This document shows, in pieces, positions 43,451-56,345 of a stretch of DNA of 64,000 bases (the stretch's first letter is position 1; the number at the start of each line of letters is the position of its first letter). The position numbers and the translations under genes are program-made. Under the pieces are notes generated by a model. That model was not told the origin of the DNA. It saw only the letters and a list, made by a program, of their open reading frames with translations, and did no database searches. The stretch lies in the NCBI GenBank assembly GCA_029237695.1, contig CM055277.1, forward strand, positions 40,458,242 to 40,522,241, given 5' to 3'. This DNA comes from Conchocele bisecta (Eukaryota; Mollusca; Bivalvia; Lucinida; Thyasiridae).

Positions 43451-43784
43451 CAAAATGGGGAGGGTGGGTGACGTTTTTGTTATTGGTGAAAAAGTACTGA
43501 CATTACAATATTTTTTTTAGATTTAATATGTTTAATAGCCAAACGTTTGACGGCAGAACAACGTGGAACAGACAGTAGTTATATGATTTACCAATGAAAT
43601 CATATTCGGATCCACAGTCAATAAAGTTATTTCAAGGATTTGCTTTTTTTTCTCCATTTCTCAGGTTCTTTCCTCAAGAAAATATCACGTCACCAACTCA
43701 CAGTGGCCGTAATACATGTAACAATATGTCAATATTTCGGAATATATGCACAATTTCAAACATAATTTCAACAGTTCTGTATAC

Positions 43785-44185
43785 AAGGTGTATGATCACG
43801 TGATTAAAACAACAACAACAAGTACTGGAACTTCCAGAAGCCCTCCGATTCAAAGTACGTTTTCTTTTATTTTGTCCTTATTATGTAACGGATTGTGATG
43901 ACATATGACGCATCAAACGCGTCTTGTTAAGCTGCATTTGTCTTTTTTTGCGAAGAATCTATTTCAATGTCAACTGACACGCAAATCGATTCTTCGAAAA
44001 ACGACATAATTATGTGCCGAACTTCCGGGACCACCAAATGCAGCTCGTGAAGACGCATTTGATGCGCCATATTTCATCAAAATCCGTTGCCTATTGAGGA
44101 AAATATCAAATAATTCTTATTGTGGACTGGGCGCGCTTGCAACACTTTCAGCCATTGTTGTTGTAACCACGTGATCATGCACCTT
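43785..44185. mobile_element. Intact MITE: empty site of the viral insertion
   Basis: About 401 bp with inverted ends AAGGTGTATGATCACGTG and CACGTGATCATGCACCTT. It contains a palindromic GAAGAATC pair (43961-44003) and the uninterrupted TTAA. Confidence 0.8.
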
Positions 44186-44253
44186 GGAGTATGGTTCGTG
44201 TATGAGCCATTGTCATGTGCCCGGATGTTCATACTCAGAATCGTGTACGTCAC

Positions 44254-44495
44254 ATGTGGCTGTGACTGGAGAAAAGGAACTTATGGGATTTGTGACCAGT
44301 GTAGCTCCTGATCTGCTAGCACACTTCTGTAGCCTGATGACAGCGGATCAGTATTGCTTAAAAGCATAACGGGTGGTTCATTGATGGAATGGCGAACAGT
44401 GTAGATCCTGATCAGACTGTGTGGATGCACATGCTGATCTAGATCTACACTGGTGGCAAACTGTATAAGCCTGATTTCTCCAGTAACAGTCACAT
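44254..44495 (+). mobile_element. MITE of the GTGGCTGTGACTGGAGAAA family
   Basis: Complete copy ending with the inverse TTTCTCCAGTAACAGTCACA. Confidence 0.8.
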
Positions 44496-44707
44496 TTGAG
44501 GCACGCCATATGATGTTGTACCTTCGGACATCTGCGTCATTACATACGTTTATAAAATTTACAATATTTTTCACAAATAAAGCCAAGTTGACAAACTTTT
44601 CAGAGTACATGCGGAATTATATTGTAAATCTTGTAAACGTATTTCATGAAATTACGCTGATGTCCGAAGGTACAAAATCACATGGCGTGTCTCATTTGAA
44701 CTTGGAA

Positions 44708-44870
44708 TTATTGACAAATAACCCCAACATCAGCGCTGTGGTCACAGTTGCGTTGTCCTGAATGAGAACACTGCAGGATGTTGGATTCTGCCCCCGTACA
44801 CTGCACTTTCTCCATTAGTATTGGTAACGTTCCCTCGCCGAAATGCGCACCACCCTTAGGTGTACCGCCC
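44708..44870 (-). CDS. SRCR domain, 3' half exon (last exon)
   Basis: The acceptor TATCTATCAACAG precedes an exon in frame: GGTPKGGAHFGEGTLPILME, VQCTGAESNILQCSHSGQRN, CDHSADVGVICQ, then TAA at 44708. This is the C-terminal half of a scavenger-receptor cysteine-rich domain with its conserved Cys spacing. The exon starts in the phase in which the SRCR 5' half exon at 53299-53416 ends, so both may belong to one minus-strand gene with an 8.4-kb intron that spans the assembly gap. SRCR proteins are secreted or membrane immune receptors, expanded in bivalves. No other exon was found, so it could equally be an orphan remnant. Confidence 0.6.
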
Positions 44871-45846
44871 CTGTTGATAGATATACGCTCGTATACTGTA
44901 TGTTCCACGATTTTCTGCCGACCTACGTTTGACTTTTGAACAAACACATTCAATTTTTCTTAAATAACAAAAATGTCGTCCTCCCCAATTGTTGTCGCGC
45001 CGGCTTACGGGCAACGCGATATAGTCGGCATATTGGCGTACGTCCGTACGCCCATCCGTCCGTACGTGCGTCCGGGTTAATTTTCTTAATCAATTTTCTT
45101 CAATAACGTGTCTTCCTCCCCAATGTTTGCCCGCTTGCGGACAGTGCGGTATATATATTCGGCACATTGACGTCCGTCCGTACATTAAAGATTTTGGTTG
45201 TAATTTTTTTAGGTTCAAGTTTTTCGGTATACCATCAAAGCCTCGGCGGGCGCGACATGCGGGCCGCGGCCATCTCGTTTATTTGATGAAATTTCATCAA
45301 ATAATTTTCCTGTGGAGTTTTGTTTGTGACTCCGAAACCTGGCTAGATGGCTTGTCTTGTAAATTATATACAATGTAATCAAGAAAACAAAAGTTAGATT
45401 TTCAAGATCTATCCATAAATTCCAAAATTATTTAAAAAAAACTGATAATATTCAATAGAAGAAATGCACCGTTTTCTTGACGAGATAGCACTCAACTCTA
45501 CTTGAGCTATCGTATAAACGCATTTTAGTAGATGACAATGTGTGTATTCAACTCAATGGGAATTCGTCAGAAATCCGGCGCCTATTTCGACGTGAAACAC
45601 CAGGCACCAGTGAGACGGGAAGCCGCAGCTACATGTAACACATTTTCTACACGGAATATCTTGGCACCAGGTGTGAATATCCATCCATACGAAACACACC
45701 ACTGTGATTTTGTACCTAATAACGTGCGATTTTTCATGAAATATATTTACAGAAACTGTGATAATGAAGTCGAAAGATGACGAACTTGTCGTAGCAAATG
45801 CGGAATTCGACGTCATTTACGGAAATTTTGTAAATATGTTTCATGA

Positions 45847-46088
45847 AATGTGGCTGTGACTGGAGAAATGGGGCTTATGGATTTTGCGATCAGTATATAT
45901 CAGTGTATATCGGCCTGTGCATCCACACAGCCTGATCGGGATCTGCACAGTTCTGAATTCACCACCATCATCCGTCATGCTTCAAACAAGCAATATAGAT
46001 CGTTACCAGGCTACAGGAGTGTGCTATTTGATCAGGAGCTACACTGGTCACAAATCCCAAAAGCCCCATTTCCCCAGTCACAACCACA
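45847..46088 (+). mobile_element. MITE of the GTGGCTGTGACTGGAGAAA family
   Basis: Begins GTGGCTGTGACTGGAGAAAT and ends CCCCATTTCCCCAGTCACAAC. The matching copy at 35751 is truncated by the Gypsy fragment. Confidence 0.75.
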
Positions 46089-46224
46089 TAGTTCGCACCT
46101 GTTCTTACATGCAGTTACAAAAACACATGTCATGGCGTGTCTGCTACAATAAGATTCATGGGTAAAAACGCAGTGAGATATTTGCGGAAAGTGGGGAAAC
46201 GGATTGCTAAAACAAGTACATGTA

Positions 46225-46440
46225 CAGTGAAACCTCTCTAAACCGGACACCTTGGGAGGTTCCCAGGGTGTCCGGCTTAGACAGGTTTCATTGTAAATCA
46301 GGCATATGATCGTTCTGAGCCATAGTTGTGTGCAATGCGATCACGAACATACATTATATCCTAAGATAAATGACCAAGAAAACCAAAAATACGATCAAAT
46401 GTGTTTGTTCGTGTCCGGTTTAGAGGGGTTATTGTGTATT
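46225..46440. mobile_element. Small repeat with CTCTAAACCGGACACC ends
   Basis: AACCTCTCTAAACCGGACAC at the left and GTGTCCGGTTTAGAGGGGTT at the right are inverted, as in short palindromic MITEs; GGTGTCCGG also lies in the interior. No gene. Confidence 0.65.
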
Positions 46441-46536
46441 TGCAGGTAATTGTACGCATGCACTGGCAACATAGGCCCCGGCCGACACATTATTTCGAAA
46501 AATGAAAAAATAAGAGCAAAAGAAATGCAATACAAA

Positions 46537-47036
46537 NNNNNNNNNNNNNNNNNNNNNNNNNNNNNNNNNNNNNNNNNNNNNNNNNNNNNNNNNNNNNNNN
46601 NNNNNNNNNNNNNNNNNNNNNNNNNNNNNNNNNNNNNNNNNNNNNNNNNNNNNNNNNNNNNNNNNNNNNNNNNNNNNNNNNNNNNNNNNNNNNNNNNNNN
46701 NNNNNNNNNNNNNNNNNNNNNNNNNNNNNNNNNNNNNNNNNNNNNNNNNNNNNNNNNNNNNNNNNNNNNNNNNNNNNNNNNNNNNNNNNNNNNNNNNNNN
46801 NNNNNNNNNNNNNNNNNNNNNNNNNNNNNNNNNNNNNNNNNNNNNNNNNNNNNNNNNNNNNNNNNNNNNNNNNNNNNNNNNNNNNNNNNNNNNNNNNNNN
46901 NNNNNNNNNNNNNNNNNNNNNNNNNNNNNNNNNNNNNNNNNNNNNNNNNNNNNNNNNNNNNNNNNNNNNNNNNNNNNNNNNNNNNNNNNNNNNNNNNNNN
47001 NNNNNNNNNNNNNNNNNNNNNNNNNNNNNNNNNNNN
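46537..47036. other. Assembly gap (500 N)
   Basis: Exactly 500 N, so the true length is unknown. Frames across it are artefacts. Confidence 1.
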
Positions 47037-47040
47037 ACCC

Positions 47041-47275
47041 AATGCTTGATCGCTACAGTGGTAGATCGCTGAATCACCAATATATATATACCCTATGATG
47101 GATCGCTACAGTGGTAGATCGCTGGATCACCAATATATATATACCCTGTGATGGGTCGCTCGATGAATCACCAATGTATATATACCCTATGATGGATCGC
47201 TACAGTGGTAGATCGCTGAATCACCAATATGTATATACCCTATGATGGATCGCTACAGGGGTAGATCGCTGAATT
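47041..47275. repeat. ~57-bp tandem repeat beside the gap
   Basis: About four units of GATGGATCGCTACAGTGGTA followed by CACCAATATATATATACCC. The array abuts the gap and probably caused it. Confidence 0.85.
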
Positions 47276-47639
47276 AATTAAAACCTTACATAACCAAGGG
47301 CGGTGTGGAACATTTTCTCCATTTGACATATAGGTGTCTTCTGCAAAATAATGTCCAGGGAAACAGACAGTGAACATTTCCGTGATTAGTGACAAATGCG
47401 GTTTACGAAAATTCCAGATGCGGGGATAATCCCGACAAATAGTTACCAAGGTGGGGGATCACGTGGTTTCCGAACGGCATGACGTCATGTTTATTAGATG
47501 CGTTTACAGTAGATTTCCTTTAATATCTTGCTAATGGAATGACATATTTTTATGAAATATACCGCAGCAAATGCGGTACACGTTGCCTTTTATTGCATAG
47601 GCGGCTTTAATCTCATAATTATGTCGTTTTGACGAATAA
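47276..47639. other. No gene seen
   Basis: Unique-looking AT-rich sequence without a supported frame. Confidence 0.4.
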
Positions 47640-49610
47640 TCTGTTACCGTAAATGTAAATAACTAGATGGCCGCGGCCTGCATGTCGCGCCTTGTGGCGA
47701 GGCATGGACACTAAAAAAAAAGATATAGTATAACAAAAAACTTTAACCAAAAAACTTAACCAAAAAACTTAACCAAAAACTTTAACCAAAAAACTTAACC
47801 AAAAACTTCAAAGTAATTTGACCTTGACATTGGACACAGGGGCCGCACGGGAGGGGGGGTAGAATGAAAATATAGATGATGATAAACACCCATGTGAAGT
47901 TTCAAGGTAATGGGCAAAGCAGTTGCAGAGATATAGTATAACAAAAATTTTAAAAATTAACCAAAAAACTTAACCAAAAAACTTAACCAAAAACTTTAAC
48001 CAAAAAACTTAACCAAAAAACTTAACCAAAACTTCAAAGTAATTTGACCTTGACATTGGGCACAGGGGCCGCACGGGAGGGGGGTAGAATGAAAATATAG
48101 ATGATGATAAACACCCATGTGAAGTTTCAAGGTAATGGGCAAAGCAGTTGTAGAGATATAGCATAACAAAAAACTTTAACCAAAAAACTTAACCAAAAAA
48201 CTTAACCAAAAACTTTAACCACAAAACTTAACCAAAAAACTTAACCAAAAACTTTAACCAAAGAACTTAACCAAAAACTTCAAAGTAATTTGACCTTGAC
48301 ATTGGGCACAGGGGCCGCACGGGAGGGGGTAGAATGAAAATATAGATGATGATAAACACCCATATGAAGTTTCAAGGTAATGGGCAAAGCAGTTGCATGC
48401 AGAGATATAGTATAACGAAAAACTTTAACCAAAAAACTTAACAAAAAAACTTAACCAAAAACTTTAACCAAAAACTTTAAACAACCAAAAAAACTTAAAC
48501 CAAAAACTTCAAAGTAATTTGACCTTGACATTGGGCACAGGGGTCGCACGGAAGGGGGGTAGAATGAAAATATAGATGATGATAAACACTCATGTGAAGT
48601 TTCAAGGTAATGGGCAAAGCAGTTGCAGAGATATAGTATAAGGAAAACTTTAACCAAAAACTTTAACCAAAAAACTTAACCAAAAAACTTAACCAAAAAC
48701 TTTAACCAAAAAACTTAACCAAAAACTTCAAAGTAATTTGACCTTGACATTGGGCACAGGGGTCGCACGGAAGGGGGTAGAATGAAAATATAGATGATGA
48801 TAAACACCCATGTGAAGTTTCAAGGTAATGGGCAAAGCAGTTGCAGAGATATAGTATAACGAAAAACTTTAACCAAAAAACTTAACCAAAAACCTTAACC
48901 AAAATCTTTAACGAAAAAACTTAACGAAAAAACTTAACCAAAAACTTTAACCAAAGAACTTAACCAAAAACTTCAAAGTAATTTGACCTTCACATTGGGC
49001 ACACGAGCCGCACAGGAGGGGGTAGAATGAAAATATAGATGATGATAAACACCCATATGAAGTTTCAAGGTAATTGGCAAAGCAGTTGCAGAGATATAGT
49101 ATAACGAAAAACTTTAACCAAAAAACTTAAGCAAAAAACTGAACCAAAAACTTTAACCAAAAAACTTAACCAAAAACTTCAAAGTAATTTGACCTTGACA
49201 TTGGGCACAGGGGCCGCACGGAGGGGGGGGTATAAATGAAAATATAGATGATGATAAACACCCATATGAAGTTTCAAGGTAATGGGCAAAGCAGTTGCAG
49301 AGATATAGTATAACGAAAAACTTTAACCAAAAACTTTAACCAAAAAACTTAACCAAAAAATTTAAAAAAACTTAACCAAAAACTTTAACCAAAGAACTTA
49401 ACCAACAACTTTAACCAAAAAACTTAACCAAACAACTTAACCAAAAAACTTAACCAAAAACTTTAACCAAAGAACTTAACCAAAAACTTTAACCAAAAAA
49501 CTTAACCTTACAGCTTAACCAAAAACTTTAACCGGACACACGTACGTACGTACGTACGTACGTACGCCAAACGGCCGACTATATCGCGCTTTCCGCAAGC
49601 GGGCGCGACA
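47640..49610 (-). repeat. Tandem array of ~200-245-bp units
   Basis: TCAAAGTAATTTGACCTT recurs at about 47809, 48034, 48280, 48508, 48729, 48974 and 49176. Each unit also has a variable AACTTAACCAAAAA minisatellite and GATGATAAACACCCATGTGA. It ends with a CGTACG microsatellite and CGCGCTTTCCGCAAGCGGGC, the inverse of sequence at 2070-2090. Same family as the block inside the virus at 1080-2500. Confidence 0.9.
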
Positions 49611-49849
49611 AAAACTAGAGCACGTGAATGTAAGAAATAAACGGTACTCGATTCTTTGTGAAATTTATAAGTTATTGTAAATAACTTTCAGAGCACCCAT
49701 ACAACACATATGCCATCGTATTTGGTGCGCTACATATCATCAAAATATGTCCGTTTGTTAGATTTTAATGAAAATCTACTATAAAAATTACGTCACAGAT
49801 TACGTCACGTCGGAAAATCGGGTTCGGAAACCAAGTGATCATACACCTT

Positions 49850-50110
49850 GGTTACGCTACTATGGGGATTTAACATGGGGATTTTTTTTCTAATTTCAGA
49901 AATAGTTGACCGATTTACAAAATGTAAATTTTGTTTTCTTAATTAGATCATTTCCAATCTTTCTAGCTATATTTCAGAATCAATTTACAAACTTTTCCGA
50001 TTTCCGACTCGTCCTCCAGGTTCTCCACCTCTTTTTTCCCCATGTTAAATTCCCATAGAGAACTAATTTTTCGTAATAAAATCAATATTTGAACAAATTT
50101 CACGAAATAA
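49850..50110. mobile_element. MITE related to 43141-43450
   Basis: GGGGATTTAACATGGGG at the left is inverted at the right as CCCCATGTTAAATTCCCATA. Confidence 0.6.
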
Positions 50111-50212
50111 CAAGAGCTGTAGGAGAACAGCATAGCTCGACTACGAGGGTTGTCGATGTACACATAGCTTGACAAACAAGGTGGCCGCAGCCTGCATAAA
50201 AACCTTAACCAA

Positions 50213-52780
50213 GGTTGACTAAAAACCTTAACCAAGGGAAATTAAGTAAGTAATTCAAGGTTAAATGTAGGTCAATGTCAGATATAGGTCAGGGGTTATT
50301 GATGTACATCACTAGGAGATGAAGTTTTTCAAGTATGGTTGCTGTAGGCCCAGGAGTATTCCATATACAAGCTTGACTAAAAACCTTAACCAAGGGGAAT
50401 TAAGTAAGTAATTCAAGAGGACATGTAGGTCAAGGTCAAATATAGATCAGGGGTTATTGATGTACATCCCTATGAGGAAAGGTTGTCCAAGTATGGTGTA
50501 TGTATGCACAATAGTATTGTATCTACAAGCTTGACTAAAAACCTTTACCAAGGTTGACTAAAAACCTTAACCAAGGGGAATTAGCTAAGTAATTCAAGGT
50601 TAAATGTAGGTGAAGGTCAAATATAGATCATGGTTATTGATGTACATCCCTATGCGAAAAGGTTGTCCAAGTATGGTGTCTGTATGCACAATAGTATCCC
50701 ATGTACAAGCTTGACTAAAAACCTTAACCAAGGTTGACTAAAAACCTTAACCAAGGGGAATTAAGTAAGCAATTCAAGGTTAAATGTAGGTCAAGATGAA
50801 ATATAGGTCAGGGGTTGTTGATGTACATCACTAGGAAATGAAGTTGTCCAAGTATGGTTGCTGTAGGCCCAGGAATATTTCATATACAAGCTTGACTATA
50901 AACATTAACCAAGTTTGAGTACAAACCTTAACCAAGTGGAAATAAGTAAGTAATTCAAGGTTACATGTAGGTGACGGTAAAATATAGGTCAGAGGTTATT
51001 GATGTCCATCCCTATGAAAAAAATGTATCCAAGTATGGTGTCTGTATGCAGAATAGTATTCCATCTACAAGCTTGACTAAAAACCTTAATTAAGGTTGAC
51101 TAAAAACCTTAACCAAGGGGAATTAACTAAGTAATTCAAGGTTAAATGTAGGTCAAGGTCAAATATATGTCAGGAGTCGTTGATGTACATGACTAGGACA
51201 TGAAGTTGTCCAAGTATGGTTGGTGTAGGGCCAGGAGTATTACATATACAAGCTTGACTAAAAACCTTAACCAAGGAGAATTAACTAAGTACTTCAAGAG
51301 GAAATGTAGGTCAAGGTCAAATATAGATCAGGAGTTATTGATGTACATCAATATGAGAATAGTTTGTCTAAGTATGGTGTCTGTATGCACAATAGTATTC
51401 CATGTACAAGCTTGACTAAAAGACTTAACCAGGGTTGAGTAAAAACCTTAACCAAGGGGAATTAACTAAGTAATTCAAGAGGAAATGTAGGCGAAGGTGA
51501 CATATAGATCAGGGGTTATTGATGTACATCCCTATGCGAAAAGGTTGTCCAAGTATGGTGCCTGTATGCACACTAGTATTCCATCTACAAGCTTGACTAA
51601 AAACCTTAACCAAGGTTGAGTAAGCACCTTAACCAAGGGGAATTAACTAAGTAATTCAAGGTTAAATGGAGGTCAAGGTCAAATATAGGTCAGGGGTTGT
51701 TGATGTACATCACTAGGAGATGAAGTTGTCCAAGTATGGTTGGTGTAGTGCCAGGATTATTCCATCTACAAGCTTCACTAAAAACCTTAACCAAGGGGAA
51801 TTAACAAAGTAATTCAAGAGGAAATGTAGGTCAAGATCAAATATAGATCAGGGGTTATTGATGTACATCCCTATGAGAAAAGGTTGTCCAAGTATGGTGT
51901 CTGTATGCACACTAGTATTCCATGTACAAGCTTGACTAAAGACCTTAACCAAGGTTGACTAAGCACCTTAACCAAGGGGAATTAAGTAAGTAATTCAAGG
52001 TTAAATGTAGGTCAAGGTCAAATATAGGTCAGGGGTTGTTGATGTACATCACTAGGAGATGAAGTTGTGCAAGTATGGTGGGTGTAGGGCCAGGAGTATT
52101 CCATATACAAGCTTGACTAAAAACATTAACCAAGGGGAATTAACTAAGTAATTCAAGAGGAAATGTAGATCAAGGTCAAATATAGATCAGGGGTTCTTGA
52201 TGTACATCCCTATGAGAAAAGGTTGTCCAAGTATGGTGTCTGTATGCACACTAGTATTCCATGTACAAGCTTGACTAAAAACCTTAACCAAGGAGAATTA
52301 AGTAAGTAATTCAAGGTTACATGTAGGTCAAGGTCAAATATAGGTCAGGAGTTTTTGATGTACATCACTAGGAGATACAGTTGTCCAAGTATGGTGGGTG
52401 TAGGGCCAGGAGTATTATATATACAAGCTTGACTAAAAACCTTAACCAAGGGGAATTAAGTAAGTAATTCAAGAGGAAATGTAGGTCAAGGTCAAAAATA
52501 GATAGGGGGTTATTGATGTACATCCCTATGAAAAAAGGTTGTCCAAGTATGCACAATAGTATTCCATGTACAAGCTTGACTAAGAACCTTAACCAAGGTT
52601 GACTAAAAACCTTAACCAAGGGGAATTAACTAAGTAATTCAAGAGGAAATGTAGGTGACGGTCAAATATAGGTCAGGGGTTATTGATGTACATCACTAGG
52701 AGATGAAGTTGTGCAAGTATGGTGGGTGTAGGGCCAGTAGTATTGCATATACAAGCTTGACTAAATACCTTAACCAAGGC
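50213..52780 (+). repeat. Satellite-like array of ~158/180-bp units
   Basis: TACAAGCTTGACTAAA marks about 15 unit borders between 50366 and 52755, spaced mostly ~158 or ~180 bp depending on whether an extra TTGACTAAAAACCTTAACCA is present. The flanks contain AGCTCGACTA and TAGTCGAGCT, an inverted pair (about 50135 and 52845), so the array may sit inside a TIR element. No gene. Confidence 0.9.
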
Positions 52781-52849
52781 GTAACGGTGATGCCGACGCC
52801 GACGCCGACGCCGGGGTGACAACATAAGCTCTAACTATTCTTCGAATAG

Positions 52850-53800
<951 letters not shown>

Positions 53801-53845
53801 AAAACAGCGAGTTGGTGGCATATATACAATTGTACGTTGCCTCAA

Positions 53846-54083
53846 TTTAACAATTCATTCCCACGAATTAACAATTCGTTCCCACGAATTAACAATTTGT
53901 TCCCTTAATTTAACAATTCGTTCACACGAGAACGAATTGTTAATTCGTGGGAACGAATTGTTAATTCGAGGGAACAAATTGTTAAATTGAGGGAACGAAT
54001 TGTCATTTCGTGGAAACGAATTGTTAATTCGAGGGAACGAATTGTTAAATTGAGGGAACGAATTGTTATTTCATGTGAACAAA
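53846..54083. repeat. Hairpin-forming 22-bp repeat array
   Basis: Units TTAACAATTCGTTCCCACGA on the left half face units GAACGAATTGTTAATTCGTG on the right half, the turn lying near 53930. Each unit is itself partly palindromic. Confidence 0.85.
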
Positions 54084-54544
54084 TTAATAAAAAAAAAAAT
54101 TTATGTCCCGTGCGTCTTCCGTACAATTACACAAATTATGTTTGGAATATTAATGGAACTGGGGTTGTCGTATAACATTATATTTGCAATTAACATGATT
54201 AATCTGGCCGAACGACCAGTTAACAATAAATATGTTGTCAAAATAAAGGCGAAAGCGTTAACCCCAATTACAGTAAATACAAAAAGTGAACAGTTTAATA
54301 TTGATTTCGAGCGAGCGCTACAACATGTTTATGGTTTGGCCAGACATGTCGCGTATATATTCTCGTTTGGATGTAGTGCCGCCCCTAAACGTATGAAACA
54401 TCAAATCTACACAAACTCAAATAATGAATGCTAGCCCTAAATAATGCTATTGTCACAGCACGTCCATTATGAATATGCTGGCGCTGGGGGGTGGGGGGGG
54501 GGGAAGGGTCGGACTATCAGGGATGCTCTGTATCGCTGAGGTCT

Positions 54545-54632
54545 GGAGAAAGAAACTGGAGATAAACCCAAAACTAGATTACAAAATGTAATTGATTGTT
54601 TATCAAAACATGTAAGATGGCGGCGATGCGCG
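54545..54632 (+). repeat. Dispersed duplicate with AAGATGGCGGC, copy 1
   Basis: GGAGATAAACCCAA... to GGCGATGCGCGTACA recurs at 55422-55507. AAGATGGCGGC matches the YY1 consensus. Confidence 0.75.
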
Positions 54633-55421
54633 TACACTGTTTCGATAGTCGTTGAACCGAACTAAACTCATGTGTAGACCCTAAGCAAAAATACCCAAAA
54701 GGATGCATCGGTCATATGCGACCAGTGTAGACCCAGATCAGACTGCACCTTGGTGAAATCTGATCCGTACATTAACTGACGCTCCTGCATGTATGTGCCC
54801 AGTGTAGTCCCAGATCAGACTGCACATAATTATGTGGAATCTGATCAGAACCTACACTGATATGTCGGAATTTAAACAAAGGGACACAATGGTAATCTGT
54901 TACCGGTGAAGACACGGATATGGCTGCACATTTGTGCCAGCCATTCAGGGTCCTCACTGATGATCAAATAGGGGTGAACACATGAGAATAGCGGTTCTAA
55001 CATAACAATGCACCGAAATGTGGAATAAATAACGGTGGGTATGTGTTAAAATAAACACAAAACCTCGATCACGAAACTGCCTGACATGAACCGTAGATAC
55101 ATATGACTATCGGCCGGTATAACTAGAAATCAGTAATGTGACAATTGATACAGAATATCTGGCCGGTTCCTGAACATAATATGTCGCAATTCTCATGAAA
55201 TAGAGTATAGGTATACACAATCGAACATGCACGCCATGTATGATAATTATATACACAGTAATCGGGTTCACGCGAAAATAGATGAGTTATATTCGGTGAT
55301 CAAAATGACAAAGGAGTGTATAAAACATTCCAAAACTCATTGTACGTCATTATTCGATCATTTAACCGATTAAGCCATATACAAGCAAGACATAATTATA
55401 TACATAATTTACAATTACAAT
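54633..55421. other. No gene seen
   Basis: Contains CCAGTGTAGACCCAGATCAGACTGCAC words like those in the MITE family; no supported frame. Confidence 0.45.
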
Positions 55422-55507
55422 TACCTGGAGATAAACCCAACACTAAATTACAAAATGTAATTTATTGTTTATCAAAACATGTAAGATGGCGGCGATGCGC
55501 GTACATT
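55422..55507 (+). repeat. Dispersed duplicate with AAGATGGCGGC, copy 2
   Basis: Second copy of 54545-54632, about 90% alike by eye. Confidence 0.75.
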
Positions 55508-55659
55508 GGCGACTATCGAAGAAGTGACGACAGGCGCAGTGCGCGCCAAAGCCAACGCCAGAACGAGACTTGAGATTTCGCGCCAAATGACGCACATCAT
55601 AAGACATTAACTGTTTAGCTGTGCTTATGCAAAAACCGTCTCAGAAAAATATACAGGTG

Positions 55660-56345
55660 TTAACTGTGCATTATAATATATATATATGTGATATGATATA
55701 GGATATATGGGTATCATGGGATATGATATAGGATGTATAGGATATAGGAGATAAGGTTATCATAGGATATGATATAGGAGTTTGGATACAATGTAATAAT
55801 GACCTTCCGGTTGCACTATCATTAACTATTTAGAGCTAGCTCAAAAGTATTTAGAGAGCTCTTCAAATGATTTGAAGCTACCTCTAAATATGTAATGCTA
55901 CTTCTAATAATTATTTACAGCTAGCAATACTTATTTGAGTTTATGTAGAGGTGGCGTTCCTGGAACGCCAAATCTACACAAGCTGAAATAATTATTGCTA
56001 GCTCTAAATAATTAGATTAGAGCTGACATTAAATAATTTAAGGTAGCATTAACTATTTAGAGCTAGCATTAATTATTTGAGTTTATGTAGATTTGGCGTT
56101 CCTGGAACGCCGAATCTACATAAAGTCAAATAATTATTACTAAATAATTAGAGCTAGCAGTGAATATTTAATGTTAGCTCTAATCTAATTGTTTAGAGCT
56201 AGAACTAATTAGCTAGCTCCAAATGATTTAGAGAGCTCTTCTCATTATTTGGAGCTAGCTCTAAATATTTAATGCCAGCTCTAATTATTAAGATCTATAT
56301 AGCCTAAATCTTATATCTAAGTTTATGTAGATTTGGCGTTCCATA
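55660..56345. repeat. AT-rich repeats with GGCGTTCC/GGAACGCC palindromes
   Basis: An ATATGATATAGGAT repeat (55680-55780) is followed by many GAGCTAGCTCTAAATAATT words. Near-perfect palindromes built on TGTAGATTTGGCGTTCCTGG and its complement lie at 55944-55978 and 56083-56123, with a half copy at 56321-56342. Confidence 0.8.

Larger units (their letters stand above)
43475..45990 (+). repeat. Segmental duplication copy 2, lacking the insertions
   Basis: Matches copy 1 at 1-442, 26006-26380, 33133-33183 and 34325-35873 in the same order and orientation. It preserves a single TTAA (43927-43930) where the virus inserted in copy 1 and a single ACTGTAT (44463-44469) where the 1.14-kb transposon inserted. 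Confidence 0.9.

Noticed and set aside
46395..47080. Long frames of about 200 codons on both strands
   Set aside because: They cross the 500-N gap and consist mostly of unknown residues.
47640..52780. CRISPR-like regular repeats
   Set aside because: Units of 158-245 bp are tandem satellites without short repeats and unique spacers, in an animal genome.
54063..54434. 123-codon frame after the hairpin array
   Set aside because: No recognisable domain, starts in an A run and lies among repeats.
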